Program-made: the position numbers and the translations under genes | The notes under the pieces: model-generated | What the model was told of the DNA's origin: nothing | The model's database searches: none | Seen by the model: only the letters and a program-made list of their open reading frames with translations | Origin: Watersipora subatra | Lineage: Eukaryota; Bryozoa; Gymnolaemata; Cheilostomatida; Watersiporidae | Direction: 5' to 3' | Assembly: GCF_963576615.1 (NCBI RefSeq) | Contig: NC_088714.1 | Location: 1,922,001-1,986,000 of the forward strand | DNA length: 64,000 nucleotides | In this document: positions 42,366-57,300 of the stretch, piece by piece | How positions within the stretch are numbered: position 1 is the stretch's first letter | Layout of the letters: each line of letters opens with the position of its first letter

Positions 42366-45300
42366 GTGAGTAGTTTACTTAATGGAATTTGCTAATCAAT
42401 TCTATTGCAAGAGTTTTCAGTGATGTAAACAAGTCTTACAAACCTTGTACCCGAGACCTCCTGTTAGCTGCTTCACTATGAGGAAATATTTCTGTTTTCA
42501 AATTGTCAGGGAAGATTGCTAGGTTACTCAGAGGTCAATATGTGGAGCATTCATCACTATTGCTTTGACACTTTCTTCATCTATGCTTGTATTGGCTCTT
42601 TGTTTTATAGAAGGCTGATAATCCTAGTTGGGAACACGCAGCCTCCACTTCAACATACCTTGCATAAATTTGTTTTTGTTTCCTTCAAAAACATCCTGCT
42701 TAATGATATGATAACCGATTTGCATGTGTACATTTATGTTAATATATGTTTAAAATATACAAGATTGAAATGAGCACTTGAGTCAGTAATCACATGTTCA
42801 AGTGCTTCTTCAAGTTGTCTAATTGTGTATTGCTCGAGTGTATCTCATCGCAAAGGATACCTATGTAATTTCCTATTACACGCATTGCCTAATCTTGTAG
42901 GTGTTTCCTGGCCTGCTTATAGGATTTAGTGTCTATGACCTGATTGGTGACCTACACAAGCCTCTTGACATCCATCTGTTGTCATCGGTCCTCTCTATTC
43001 TGACACTGGCAAGTGTACATACTGTCCGTGACTGTCTTCTACTTACTGGTGTCAATTGTTTCATGTTCACGGCCTGAATATTCGTCAGCTGATGACCACC
43101 ATTTTACAAAAATATATAGAGCCACTGTCATACAAACTCCAACATTAATATTTTGGAATACCAGTAAAAATCTAGCTGTGAACTTACATTATATTAGTGT
43201 GTAAGCGATCCCTTGGTGAGACTCTGTAAGCATGGCTGGACGAGTTTAAGTCCATGGGCAAGAGAACCTGGACTAGAGACATGCCTAGTCGGCGAGAGCA
43301 GTTTAAGGTTGGATGTCATTCCTGAGACAATCAGTGGCCTTTTTTGGGAATTAAACAGCAACCCGTTGTTTCCAGCTCAGGCATTTTAGAATATATGGCT
43401 ACGACTGTGCTCAAGCTAGTTCAAGTTGATAAAAGGGTGTTCTAGAACACTAGGCTACGGCTGCTCTCAGGCTATGGCTGCTCTCAAGCAAGTGAAGGTC
43501 AATAAAAGTTAGATTGGTACAATTGTTGTTGTACAATTTTATAGCTTCATTCTGTCTAAGGAATATTGCTCATAAAAGAAAGTCAGTCCTAAAGACTGAT
43601 CTCTGATGATTCCAGTGATTAAATGTTTCAATTAACACAACTAAAAAATAAAGGAACAAAATAAAAGCGCACAATTTTTATAAAGTCAGCAGTCTAACAT
43701 TGGCAGCTTCTAACACTGGTAGAGATAGTTATTGCGTTTACATTCATCAATACATGAAATGCGATGCCATGGATTTGCTGAAAAGGTTGACTTTGCGGAG
43801 TATCACGGACTAGCTGACAAGTACTGAAAAGTATTGCAGCTTTACATGTTACCAAGATCTCTTCATCTTTTAGAAGATTGAACAGGTTTTGGTTACCATA
43901 TATACGATGGCTAATCGACTCCAATATTCAGCACAATTGTTACAATAGTTGTTGTTCATATTTGTGAAGCGACTAATAGCTAACATCTGCATGCTATCTG
44001 GATGGCAACTGGATGCTAAGCACTGTTTAATTGTTTCTCGTTAGTAGTTTTACATCCGGTACGCTGTCCAGCTTGGCATCTAAAATATTAGCTAAAATTT
44101 TAGAGAACATTTGTAGAAAATATTATAAGGCCCATTGTTTCAACAGGTGTGTGCAGGTGCTTTGGTTGACGTCTATAGAAGATATGGACAATATTCTAGC
44201 GGTCTACTGTGGATTTACTGGCTTATCTCGATGCTTTGTTCTGGACTTCGAGCATATATCTACTGGAAGAGATGGTTATTTGTAAGTTTTATGCTAAGGA
44301 GCAAGCATGGAATTAGTAAGTGATATTCAGGAATATCAGTTGAGCACTCTCTATCAAGTTGTCATTTGATGTAGGATGAACGAGAAGAGGCTAGGACATT
44401 AGCCATTCTCTACTCTTCAATTTTTCTCCTTGTCATCGGAGCATTCATTCTCTCTTCCATAAGTGATGCATCAGCATGCATTCTGGAAACTTACAAGGTA
44501 TGCAACAACTTGCACTGTATTGTATAGAACTGATCTCGATGTTTACCACGTTCCCGCATTTTGGTGGAAGACCCATGTTAGGTTTGAAAGCTATGTTGTG
44601 CGTCACATGTGACACCTTGCATCTTAGATTAAACTACAATACCTCTCACATCAGTGATAATGTCACAGGAACCATCGTATTCACTGACACCTGGGCTACC
44701 TTATGCCATTTTGGTAGCGTGTAGAAAATAAAAAATTCTTACCAAGGTTAAAAAGTGATTTCTACTGATCACCGGAGGAGATAGCATTAAAGTATTGAAC
44801 TGGAGAGTCTATGAATTTCAGAATGGAAGTAGATGAGTTCTCCATAGTTGGATTCATTTTGTTGCATATAAGAAGACTTTTACTCTGCAGCGACCGGGAA
44901 TGTCCTTGATAGAAGAACACTGTTTCACTCTAGTTGATCTTTGCAAGGCGTCTGTCTATTACTTCTTTACGTTTAGGACATATCTCCAGAGGTGACAGCA
45001 TCCTTTTCTTCCTACATGACCTTCTACTGGATGCAGCCATTAATGGCCACTGGTCACAGGAAAAAACGAGAAGGTTCAGGAATAGAGAGGGAAGATCTCT
45101 ACCAACTCTCAGCACCTGACAGGGTTAACAGCTACTACCCTCAATTTGAGAAGGACCTCCATGATAAGATACACCGACACCACCTAAGGCAGGTTGATGC
45201 TTGAAGATTCACACCTCCTTTGTAAAAGAAAATATTTGGTTGTTGGCTGTGTTTTTCAACTATGTTGGAGATTAGACGTCTAAAGATGTCAACTTTTGAT

Positions 45301-48300
45301 GTGGACATCAGAAGCCATGGGTTTCAGCTGTGAACTTCTGAAACCTCGTATTTCGGCTGTCAACTTCAGGAGCCAAATCTTGCTGTTATTTTTATGCAGT
45401 CATCGAGAGGTCAGACGTCTCACAGCTGATGATGATTTACGGATGCCTATCAACGATTCCGAACCTCTGGTAACTGTCTCCACTGACAGTAACACTACCT
45501 TCAAAACTGCTTCTCTGATAGCTGTTCTGGGGAAACACTTTCTACCTTTATTATCTTTGGTAAGCAACAGCTAGCTCCTTCCTACATATACATCTTGTAA
45601 ACAGAAAGTGTTAGTGGTATAAAAAGGTATTTTGCATAATCTTTTCGCATTCATTTTTCTTAAAGCTCTCTTCCATCTCATCATATTATATATTAGATAG
45701 TCTTCGTTCAGAGGTATAGATCAGTGACAGTTAATAGAACAAGGAATGTGAGTGATAACTATAAAATGCCTGCTATAAAATTCCATGAAATTGTTAATGC
45801 TTTCAATTATTCACACTATTGTACAGCATCCGTGCTTATTTTGTTTTGTTAAAACCAATAGCTATTTTGTCACACTATTCACTGTCGTCAGAGCATTTGA
45901 TGACAACTGTGGTACACTCTGGTTGTATTATTATCAGCTCTCTCTCATCTCAAAATTAACCTCAGAGTCCTTGTTTCACTATTGAAATTGTAACCATAGC
46001 TGTAAAATGTTTGACAAGTGAACAAATTATAAACACAATAATGCCAAAAAAATATTGTGAGTTCAATGCACTTGTGGTTGTTATAATCTCTTCATCTTTG
46101 CCACTAACTCAGTTTTAAATGATAATACCCGTTTTATTTTGTTCATAGCCCTTCTGGGTGGTAACTTTTCAGTTACCTGGCTTTTTTGCGCTTTGATCAC
46201 AAAAATGCTATCATTAGCGAGTAGATAACTTCTGTAGTTCTGGATTTGTATTCAACTTTAAACATTAGGTGTCTATGACTGTATCTAAGCATGGCGTTAC
46301 TATATGGGGCACCAAGGCTACTTCTATGGGCACCAAGGCTACTTCCTATCCTTTCTAACACCTTCTTACAATGCTGTGAGTGTTGTGATATTAGTTAAAG
46401 GTTTACTTGCAACAAAATTCACATTACAGGTATTTGGTATCAAAAGGTTCACCATGTCTTACTCTGCTGTGTTGTAGGTGCGAAATATGTGGAAATGTGA
46501 TTACAAGCTCTTAAAAGCTAAAAAACGAACAGTTAATCGCAGCCATCACAAAAACGCCGTAGCTTGGAATCCTTTTATTTGGCTGGCGTACTCCAACAGT
46601 TTAGTTATTGTTTTGACACGTGATGTTATCACATGAAATTAAAGGCCAATAAAAGACTCGATATAAAACGTCTCGTAGCACTAGTTTATGACCAATACTT
46701 CGGGTTCTACCGGAAAGCCCGTATCAAATATAAATGCTCGCTACTTCACAGTATCGTTTCAGTCTGGTCTAATCATCTAGTTGTAATCTGATCATGTGAC
46801 CCATACATTCTGCCAAATTGCGCGAACAGTTTCTGCAGCATTCTTTGCCTATCGCAGGTGACCAACAGGCTCCTCATGTTCATTAGAGGATGATATGTAC
46901 TCCTTCGAGCTAAGGTTAAAAAATTAAACAAACTTTTACGGTAGGTTTTGAGATATCAGTGCTCAAAGTGACAGCATTACAATTATGATGAAAGAGACGC
47001 GTAAGGACAATAGACATGGTTTTATTGAATGCGTGAAATATATTTGTGAAAAGATTTTGACAATTGAGGTTGCATGAAAGTGTAAACAGAAGCCGTCTTG
47101 TTCAATTACGTCCCATTTGAGCCGTTTTGGAAATAAATTCCAATCTACGGCGTTTTCGTGATGGCTGCGATTAACTGTTCGTTTTTGAGCTTTTAAGAGC
47201 TTGTAATCACATTTCCACATATTTTGCACCTTCAACACAGCAGAGTAAGACATGGTGAATCTGTTGATATCAAATAACTGTAATGGGAATTTTTTTGCAA
47301 GTCAACTTTTGGAGCAAATTAAATCATGTTTATAACGATGGTGTGGCTTATATTGTTTGAAGATTTTATTTCTGTTGGCATTTTTTGGAGTGATGCGTAC
47401 CTCTATTTATATCTTGATATTAAATGGGAATGAAGCTAGGTGACCCGATCTTATCAAGTAAACTGTCATTAGTAATATATTTATACATGGAAAGTAAATG
47501 GAAGCGTTGCGTGACCAAGTCAAGGCCTAAAGAGGTTCATCAGTATCTTCATGTTTAGTAATAATACAGGTCTTGTCAAAACATCAGATACAAGCAATTG
47601 ATGCAACAGTCTAGGCCCATATGTATTGCTAAAGGATTGTCTCACGTGCACATTTCTCTGAATTATACCTGATTCTCCTATAAGGACTTTTCTAATAGTC
47701 TGTACTTTTCTGTTAGTCCAAAGTTTTTAAGCGGTTTTCTCAGACATGGTTTGTGTTCAGTCGAGTTGCAGGTTGTTGATCTTAGTTTGTGATAATTTTA
47801 AATGTTTTGCAATTTATGATTCTACGCCAATTATACATGTATGTACAGAAGTATTTTATCGTATGTTTATGTGGTATTTATACAGTATAGTATTTATCCA
47901 GTATTCATATAATATATCTGCAAAAGAATTGTAAGACTGCTAACAGTTGCGTCTGAAAGCGACTTTGTTTCTAACAAATATATATATATATGTACAGGTA
48001 TATGGATGATCCGGGCGCTAAGATGTGGAATTTTATCTTCATGACTTTAATACACTATATTGACTATATTGTTATATATTATATTTCCGCTGCCTCTTAC
48101 TTGCTTACACCACTGTTTTTATATCCTTGCTTTGTAATCTTCCATTTGTTTTAGAGCTGGACTCTGGGTCTGGTTGCGAGCCTACAAATACTCATTACCC
48201 CTCTTCTTCAATTGTAAGTATAGATGAGTGGGTCGTGGTTCTACTGACAAACACGTGAATAGACCAATAGGAGGTAGTTCTACTAGCTGCCACATAAATA

Positions 48301-51300
48301 CACCAATAGGTAGTGGTTTTACTATTGGGCACATAAAGAGACCAATAAGAAGTGGTTTTATTGATATGCACATAAATTAACCTAAGGGAGGTGGTTCTAC
48401 TAGCTGGCAATAGGAGGTGGTTTTATTGACAGGCACATGAATGCGCCAATTAGGAGGTCATTCTACTAACAGCCACACGAATAGACCAATAGGAATTAGT
48501 TCTATTTACAGGCACGCGAATGGACCAATAGAAAGTGATTTTACTGGCATGCATATAAATTAACCACTAGGAGGCAATTTTACTAGCTGGCCATTGTATA
48601 GACCAATAGGATGTGGTTTTACTGACATGCACATAAATTGACCAATACAAGGTGGCACTACTAGCTGGCACATGAATAGACCAATGGGAAGGAGTTTTAC
48701 TATCTGACATATGAATAGACCAATAGCAAGTGGTTTTACTGGCATGCACATAAGTGGACCAATAAAAGATAATTCTTCTGACAAACACAATAATTTAAAT
48801 TGAAAGCAGTCCAATATGCCAACAAATGACTATACTACCCATATGAAAAGCCTATGGGTGCCTAATTTCTCTGTCTAAAATTCTTCTGATTTTTAAAACT
48901 ACGCAACAAACCTTAAAAATTTTACTAAGTTTCATGTATGATTCACTTTTGCATGACAATTACAGCAGGGTATCCCACAGGCAACTATTAATATACAGTG
49001 GAACCTCAGTTCTCGAACACAATCCGTTCCAGAAGGTTGTTCAAAAACCGAGTTGTTTGAGATCCGAAACAAGTTTTCCCATTAGAATTAATGTATATAA
49101 ATTTAATTCGCTCCAAGTCGATTTAACAACTTCGGTAAAGTATTTTTAAAAATTTTACACTATAAACTGTACTGTTTACTGCACACTATAAATAAAAACA
49201 GGTAGATATAGATTGTGTTTAATTTTACTAAAAATTTTTTATCTATGATGATGATGATGACAAAAGAAAAGTAAAAATTTCATATGCTTTGCTTTTAAAG
49301 CATTAAGGATTAAGCTACAATACCCAAAATTGCAGAAATTGATAATGGAACAGCAAAAAAATGCAACAGATCAGTCACATCAAAAATCGTGTGAAAAAGA
49401 AAATATAAACAGCAATGGCACGTTTACTTCACATCTTTGAAGAAGAATCCTCTTCCAAAACAATTTAGGGTAACTCGACTGGAGGAGTTGTGTCCCTAGA
49501 AAATCTCTTCAGTAGAAGCGGCGTCCTTCCAGATGGCTCCTTTTTGTAAAGAATTTATGACGCGAAACTTCTCAATTCGCATGTTCCGGTTTGGCCGACA
49601 ACCAAATTTATGTCGAGATCCGAGACGAACAATTCTCAATTTTTTTGTCGAAAACCAAGTTGGTCGAGAACCGAAGCGTTCGAGAACCAAGGTTTCACTC
49701 TATGACCGAAGATATTTTTGCTTGTATATTAGGGCCACTTGTGTAAATTTGACCTGGCTATAGAAACCTTCAGATGTATAGGCGATCAAATCTCTTTCCT
49801 CTGGTTCGGCTCAGCTCATGAATCCAAATTGGTTTTGTACTTGGCCAATTTCAATTGTTGTAGCATTTGTCCTTTAACAAAAATATACCAATGCAAATAG
49901 CTGCACAAACCTTAGTACCATCACAAATTGTTGATGATCCATAATTGATAATAAATAATCCATAATAAATACGCTGACGATACTTCAATAATAATAATAA
50001 TAGTAAGTCCAGCAACGTCGTCATGGCTTTCACACAACAGTCCAATTCTTATTGCTCTATTTGTCATTTAGGAGTGCCGTTGTGTGTTGCACCAGCAAAT
50101 ATCTACAGGGCCATCAGCTAGCTATGCAGCAGTCATACCTGACTTTACATACCAATGAAATTCATAGCTGATCATAGCGTAAATAATTGCTGTGGCTACC
50201 TATGCTAGCACTACTGAATGAGAGATCGCATTTACAAATTGATTGTCTAATGTGAATTGGCACCAGCCACATGAAGGCCATAGCGTTCTTCTCATTACAA
50301 TCATCGGAATACCATCGGCATATTACCGTTTCTGTACTATATCTCTCATATGGATCATTAATATTTTGTAATATATCTTTCTCTAAAAGTTTGTGTGTAT
50401 GCGTGTCCAGCTATAGCTATTAAAATCTTGGAATAAAGAATCCGTAAAGCAGAAGATTGGATCTCGGAACCTCCCTTTCACCAGTCCGATTGCCTTACTA
50501 AGCCACACAAGCTTGATAGATTCACTAGGCGATATATGTTGCTCTATGGGAGCAAATACGCTATGCATTCGGTCACTACGCAATGTTAGTAGAAGCCGTA
50601 GCTCTGATTAGTAAGCTTACTCAAATTTTCCATTGCCAGGTTAATAGCAAGTGGCAGGCAATTCTCATTACCTCTCATTGTTTATAAGCTGATTTTTAAT
50701 ACCTGGGCAACGCTGGGTAGCACAGCTGGTATATTATATAGATGTAAATCCCAAAGTTTGTGGTCGTCTGTCATCATCTGTCGTCGTTTGGTGTCTGTCC
50801 AGCTATAGCGATTAAAATCTAGCAATTAAAAATCCGTATTGCAGGAGATTTGATCTCAGAACCTCCCATTCCGAAGGTGAAAAGCTCAACCATTAAGCTA
50901 CACAGGATGCAATGGACTAATTGGGCGATATGAGTCATTTTCTGGGTTAAAATACGCATAGCGAATCTGCGTTACAAGCAACGTCTCTAAAGCTTGCTCT
51001 CACGGTATCTTACTAGTAAGTTCAGTGATACAAATACTAGCTTACTCAAATTAGCCAATGGCAACTACATTACCTCTCATTGTTTATAAGCTGTTTTGGA
51101 TACTTGCGCAATGCCGGGCATTTCACTATTCTATCTATATATTTCTCAAAGTTTGTCTGTGTATCTGTGTGTTCATCATTGTGTTTGTCCAGCTATAGCT
51201 ATTAAAATCTTGGAATTAAAATTCCGTGTTCTGATAGATTTGAACTCACAACAAATGCTACAGCAAGTTTTTTAGCCAGGCACTCTACTACTGAGCTATA

Positions 51301-54300
51301 TAAGGCATATTGAATAAAGATGTTATCATATACCTCATATATATATATATGACATCATTTGAAACTCTATGAATTTTACTAACTCTATGAAACATGATGG
51401 TTTTCGTGTTTTCTTGAACTTTATTTTTAGTTTTTCATAAGGTTCAATTGCTATATCGCAGTCAAGGTCAATTCTTTTCACGCGGACAATTGTGTTATCT
51501 CCGTAGGAAGAGCCTCGACATTCTCTCTCCGTTCGGTCAAACAAAGAAATTACAATATCTCATTTTGACATTTCTACCAGTATAATTGAGAGGTACCAGT
51601 ATCGTCATATTCAAAGTTTTGATGGATAGCTTCTGGTGGAACAGTAACCTTTTTAAATCTTAATAACCGACTAAGTAATTGTTATTATTAATTCAAGATA
51701 TTCAGAATTTTTGTTTTGTTTTGTCAGTTCGTAATAATTGTATCGTTACCGAATCATCTTTTATTGTAATCGTAGCAAAACAGACTCAATTTTGCTATTA
51801 CTTGCTAATCATTTCCCATTTATATTTAAACTCTTTTATAGTTGTTTTATTTTTTAAAAATTTATTTGACCTGCACAAAACATTTTTCTCATGATATGAA
51901 GTTTGAAAGTTACAGTTGTTTGACCAAATTTAAAAACCTTTACAGTTGTTTTATTTTCTCTCTTAATTTATTTCAACTACACCAAACACTTTCCTCATGA
52001 TTTGTAGTTTGAAAGTTAGAATGGCAAATGTTGTTATATGTTAAATACAAATACATTTTCTTTCCAAAGACTTTTATTACCCGGTTAACGCCGGATAGTA
52101 CAGTTTGTCTTTACTATAATAAGAGCCGGAGACGTGTCCGTCTGACCGAAGCCACGCTAGGAGTATTAGGAAAAAGATTTCTCACACAGGAATTGAACCT
52201 TGCTATCTGAATTTGAAGATAAGATCCCTCCCTACCACTTTGCCACTCTTCTATCATGGAATAATTGTGCGCATACTTATTACACATTGATCGCTCAGGG
52301 CGCATGGGACTGCCAGTGTACTAGTAGCAATAATGTACGTTCAGCTATTTACATTGCTATAATGTTGTTCAGGGAAAAATGTTACCAATAAACAATGAAA
52401 ATCAACTTGGTGCTAAAATAATTTGAATTCGTGAATTGAGTTGAGCTAGAAAAACGCTCCAAATTTGAAGGAATTTGTTGCCTAAAGACTTATCTAAGTT
52501 TTCATAAAAAGTTCAAATTTGTTCTATAGGCCTTCACATGTCTGTGGCAAATGGGAAATATATGTCCACCTTTTTACTTATATACATATAAGTAAAAACA
52601 GATTTCAAAAGGAATAAAATGGGATTGATATTATGTCCATTTGCATTCAATCAACTCTTTTGGCAAATTTCAGTTGCAATGGTTCTAGACCAATATCTTT
52701 TTTTGGGCACAATGCATCAACAAAGCATTCTTGATTTGTTGCCAATTTGTTAAGTACACAAGCAACACATCTCACTGATTTGAGTAGACACCCTTTCTAC
52801 CTATAGTTTCTGCAACAAATAACACAGTGAACTGAGGTACTCTACTCAGCATTGGCATCAGTACCTTGAATATAATAATGAGCATTACTTAAACATGTAA
52901 GAGTAGACAACTCGAACGCTCAAATGTGCTGTCACCACTAAATTGAAACAAAAGCAACTGTTGTGCAGTATAGTACAAGTATAGGCTAACATTTATATCT
53001 CTCAGGTAACATGTACATTCATAAAGTACAAGTATAGGCTAACATTTATATCTCCCATGTATCATGCACATTCATAGAGTACAAGTATAGGCTAACATTT
53101 ATATCTCCCATGTATCATGTACATTCATAGAGTACAAGTATAGGCTAACATTTATATCTCCCATGTATCATGTACATTCATAGAGTACAAGTATAGGCTA
53201 ACATTTATATCTCCCATGTATCATGTACATTCATAGAGTACAAGTATAGGCTAACATTTATATCTCCCATGTATCATGTACATTCATAGAGTACAAGTAT
53301 AGGCTAACATTTATATATTCCATGTATCATGTACATTCATAGAGTACAAGTATAGGCTAACATTTATATATCCCATGTATCATGTACATTCATAGAGTAC
53401 AAGTATAGGCTAACATTTATATCTCCCATGTATCATGTACATTCATAGAGTACAAGTATATGCTAACATTTATATCTCCCATGTATCATGTACATTCATA
53501 GAGTACAAGTATAGGCTAACATTTATATCTCCCATGTATCAAATACATTCGTAGAGTACAAGTACAGGCTAACATTTATATCTCCCATGTATCATGTACA
53601 TTCATAGAGATCAGACAGTATCACCAAATTTTGCATGGAATTTAGGCTAGTCTAAAATGGTGTCTTTTTTTTCTTTTAGTTTGCTTATTACTCATGTGGA
53701 AAGTCAGCGAACAGACAACCCTGAACCTCTCTGGAAAGGAATCCTTTACTGTTTCTGTTTTTTCCTTTTCTCCTCCTTCAGCACCCTCGTCTTTAATGCC
53801 ATGTTCACCTTATATATGAAATGCAGAACAAGAGTTAGAGCTACACTCATTGCAGCAGTTTATAAAAAGGTTACTCTTAAATTATTGCTCTGAAATATTT
53901 GACATCGATCAAAATTTACTTCTGCTCCTCAGTTCTGTCATATTGTACTAGCCTGTACTAGGAATAGCCTGTACTAGGAATAACCTGTACTAGGAATAAC
54001 TTGTACTAGGAATATCCTGTACTAGGAATAACCTGTACCAGGAATAATCTGTGTTAGGAATAACCTGTACTAGTAATAACCTGTACTAGGATTACTCTGT
54101 ACTAGGAATAACCTGTACCAGGAATAATCTGTGTTAGGAATAACCTGTACCAGGAATAACCTGTACTAGTAATAACCTGTACTAGGAATACCCTGTACTA
54201 GGAATAACCTGTACCAGGAATAATCTGTGTTAGGAATAACCTGTACTAGTAATAACCTGTATTAGGAATAACCTGTGTTAGGAAAAATCTGTATTAGTAG

Positions 54301-57300
54301 TATGTTCCTTTGATTTTGAGTTTTTACAGCTTGTTTAGTTTTTTCAATGAAAAGCAGAGTTATCGCCCAGTTCTTGAATTTTGTTAAGTGCATGTTCATG
54401 CCAATAATTAATTATCTGTGATGAAACTGCCCAACTCAATCGTAGGGCAGCATGTAAATCAGCTGACGGCTCTGTGAGAGGATATGGGGTAGTTTGTAAA
54501 ATTATTACTCAGCTGTCAAACACCTCACTAACAGAAACTTTCAACACTCTGACAGTATATTTGTACATACAAAGCACTTTACTGCGATATGAATACTACT
54601 AATATAGTTGTTCTGCGATACATATACTACTAATATAGCTGTACTGCGATACATATACTACTAATATAGCTGTACTGCGATACAAGTACCACTAATATAG
54701 TTGTACTGTGATACATTTGCTACTAATATATTTGTATTGTGGTATGTACATATCCTACTACTATAGTTGTACTTTTATGCATATGCTACTAATATAGTTG
54801 TACTGCGATACATTTACTACTAATATAGTTGTACTGCGATACAAGTACTACTAATATAGTTGTACTGCGATACAAGTACTACTAATATAGTATGTTCTGC
54901 GATACATTTACTACTATTATAGTTGTACTGCGATACAAGTACTACTAATATAGTTGTTCTGCGATACATTTACTACTAATATAGTTTTACTGTGATACAT
55001 ATCCTACTAATATAGTTGTACTGTGATACATATCCTACTAATATAGTTGTACTGTTATACAGTTACTACTAATATAGTTGTACTGTGATACAAGTACTAC
55101 TAATATAGTTATACTGTGATACATTTACTTCTAATATATTTGTATTGTGGTATTTACATATCCTACTAATATAGTTATACTGTGATACATCTCCTACTAT
55201 TATAGTTGTACTGTGATACATATCCTACTAATATAGTTGTACTGTTATACAGTTACTACTAATATAGTTGTATTGTGGTATTTACATATCCTACTAAAAT
55301 AGTTATACATATACTATTAATATAGTTGTACCGTTGTGTATTTATAGACTAATTATCTTGCATTGTTCAGGCACTTAGACTGAGCGCAGATGCCCGACAG
55401 AAGTCGAGTACAGGAGAGATAGTCAACCTAATGTCTGTTGATGTGGAAAGGATTGCCCACTTTGTATAGTGAGTACATGTAAATAATATGATTGCCAGTT
55501 TATGATAGAGGAAAGCTTACCTTGAAATGTCCATGTAGCAATATCACAGGTTTACTTGCACAGCTTCAGGTGTTTTACCTCGAGATGCTCTAGTTGTGTA
55601 TATTGCTATCAGTTTTACTTGCTCTTCTGTATACTTGATCAAACTAATCCCATTGGAGGCTGGAGACTGGAGACTTTTTTGATTAGTTGACATAACAGCG
55701 TATTCATCTGGCAATTGAGCATGTTTAAGTTGAAATATTTTGACATTAAGTTTTCTCTTTGACTATGTGTTTTTCATCTTTTGAGTAGCCAAAACTCTGC
55801 TTTTGAACGAGATTCGTTCCGGTAAACAGGTTGTAAGTAGAAAATATCTTAAATAGAAACCGATTTTACCATATAAATGCCCTAATCCATTCCAAGCCTC
55901 CGCCAAATTTGGATATAACATTTGTATAAACACATGTAATGGTTAAAACCTGTAACAAATACATGTTAGAATTATATTATTACATAATATATAGAAAAAG
56001 TACACATCGAAAAACAAAAACTAGAGAAATAATAAAAAAACTCTGGGAACGTTCTGCTTGTCTACGTTTGGTGTTGGCGGTCTAAATGAGGCTGAGAACA
56101 GCCCACCCACGAGAAGTTGGAAGATGGCAATCACTAGAGGTGGGTATTGTGTTGTTGTCTTGGTTGTGTTTTGCTCAAAATAAATGTTTTTAAAAATCTC
56201 AGTAGAAAGATTTATTTACATTGACACAAACTAAAAAACTAATCGTATGGAAAAGACTGAACCTGAATTGCTAGAAATGAAAGTTATAATACTCTGTATG
56301 CGGTGTATAATAACTCCAAATTATAAAGGACCGAAGGCAAAACACTTGTCGTTTATTGACCCGCTAGTAAAATAAAATAAGTGAGCCATGTTTTAAGTTG
56401 TACCCACTGGAAGCAAACGGGTCAAAGCATGAAACTAACTGAGCCATGTTTTAAGTTGTACCCACTGGAGGCAAGCGGGTCAAGGCATAAAACTAACTAA
56501 CGCGCCAAAGTATGAATAGCTTTTTGTATCTAGAAATAACTTTCTTGAGTCGAAGCACAATTTCCACTAAAGGTCATTTCATAACTTGAAAATTTAAGTA
56601 GAGGTTTCAAGTAGTAAGTACATAGAGCATACGATGAAACCTCTACTCGTAAATAGCGGTTTCACTGTATCTAGTTTTAAACGTTACATTTAATAGAAAA
56701 GTTTAGGAAAGTGTCTAGCTAGCTCAACAACAGTTCTGCATTGGTTGTGTGCAGCATTATTTTTTAGGATGACATTTATATTTTGTGTTCTCTATCTGTT
56801 TCAGTGAAGGTTGGGTGTTCATCATTGTTCCCATTCAGATCTGTGTCGTTATATATATACTTCATCGGTCGATGGGCAACAGCATTTTCGCTGGAGTTGC
56901 AATACTGCTTGTGGCAGCACCAGTTTCATTTGCTATCGGAATCCTTCAAAGAAAGATCAGGGTAAAAACTATGAAAATCAAAGATGAACGAATAAAGTTG
57001 CTTAAAGAGGTGCTTTCATCTATCAAGGTGTGTGTATGCGGATCATACTCTATGTCAATGTGCTTTCTATATCAATGTGCCCTCTATGTCAGTGTATATG
57101 CCACAATGATCTATTAGATTTTCGCAGCTTGTATGGCTTCCCTTTACATGTTGTTTTTGCCATCTCCTTTGAACCAGACTTCCAGGTTTTTAACCTTCCA
57201 TGTATCGGCTTCATGTATAACAGATAGTAAACTGTGGATGTAAATTTTGCAGTGCTAACTTCAATTCTTTTCAGTGTAACAAATAGTGGTCATTTTGAAA

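Noticed and set aside
43015..43075. Extension of ABCC exon b into VHTVRDCLLLTGVNC
   Set aside because: The frame is open for a while, but the hydrophobic profile and phase to the next exon fit a donor at 43015.
45396..45409. Alternative acceptor GCAG for ABCC exon f
   Set aside because: It would break the reading frame with the previous exon; the AG ending at 45409 keeps phase 0.
46963..47253. 96-codon minus-strand frame as a gene
   Set aside because: Most of it lies in the inverted end of a foldback element, and the same peptide is broken in the other arm.
48195..48814. Minus-strand frames with a repeating YWSIYV..SKTT peptide, as if a repeat protein
   Set aside because: The peptide periodicity follows the 39-40-bp minisatellite; frames shift between units and the region is intronic to the ABCC gene.
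52085..52340. A functional tRNA gene
   Set aside because: Box A and box B are tRNA-like, but the stems do not pair properly and the segment is attached to a SINE body that recurs elsewhere.
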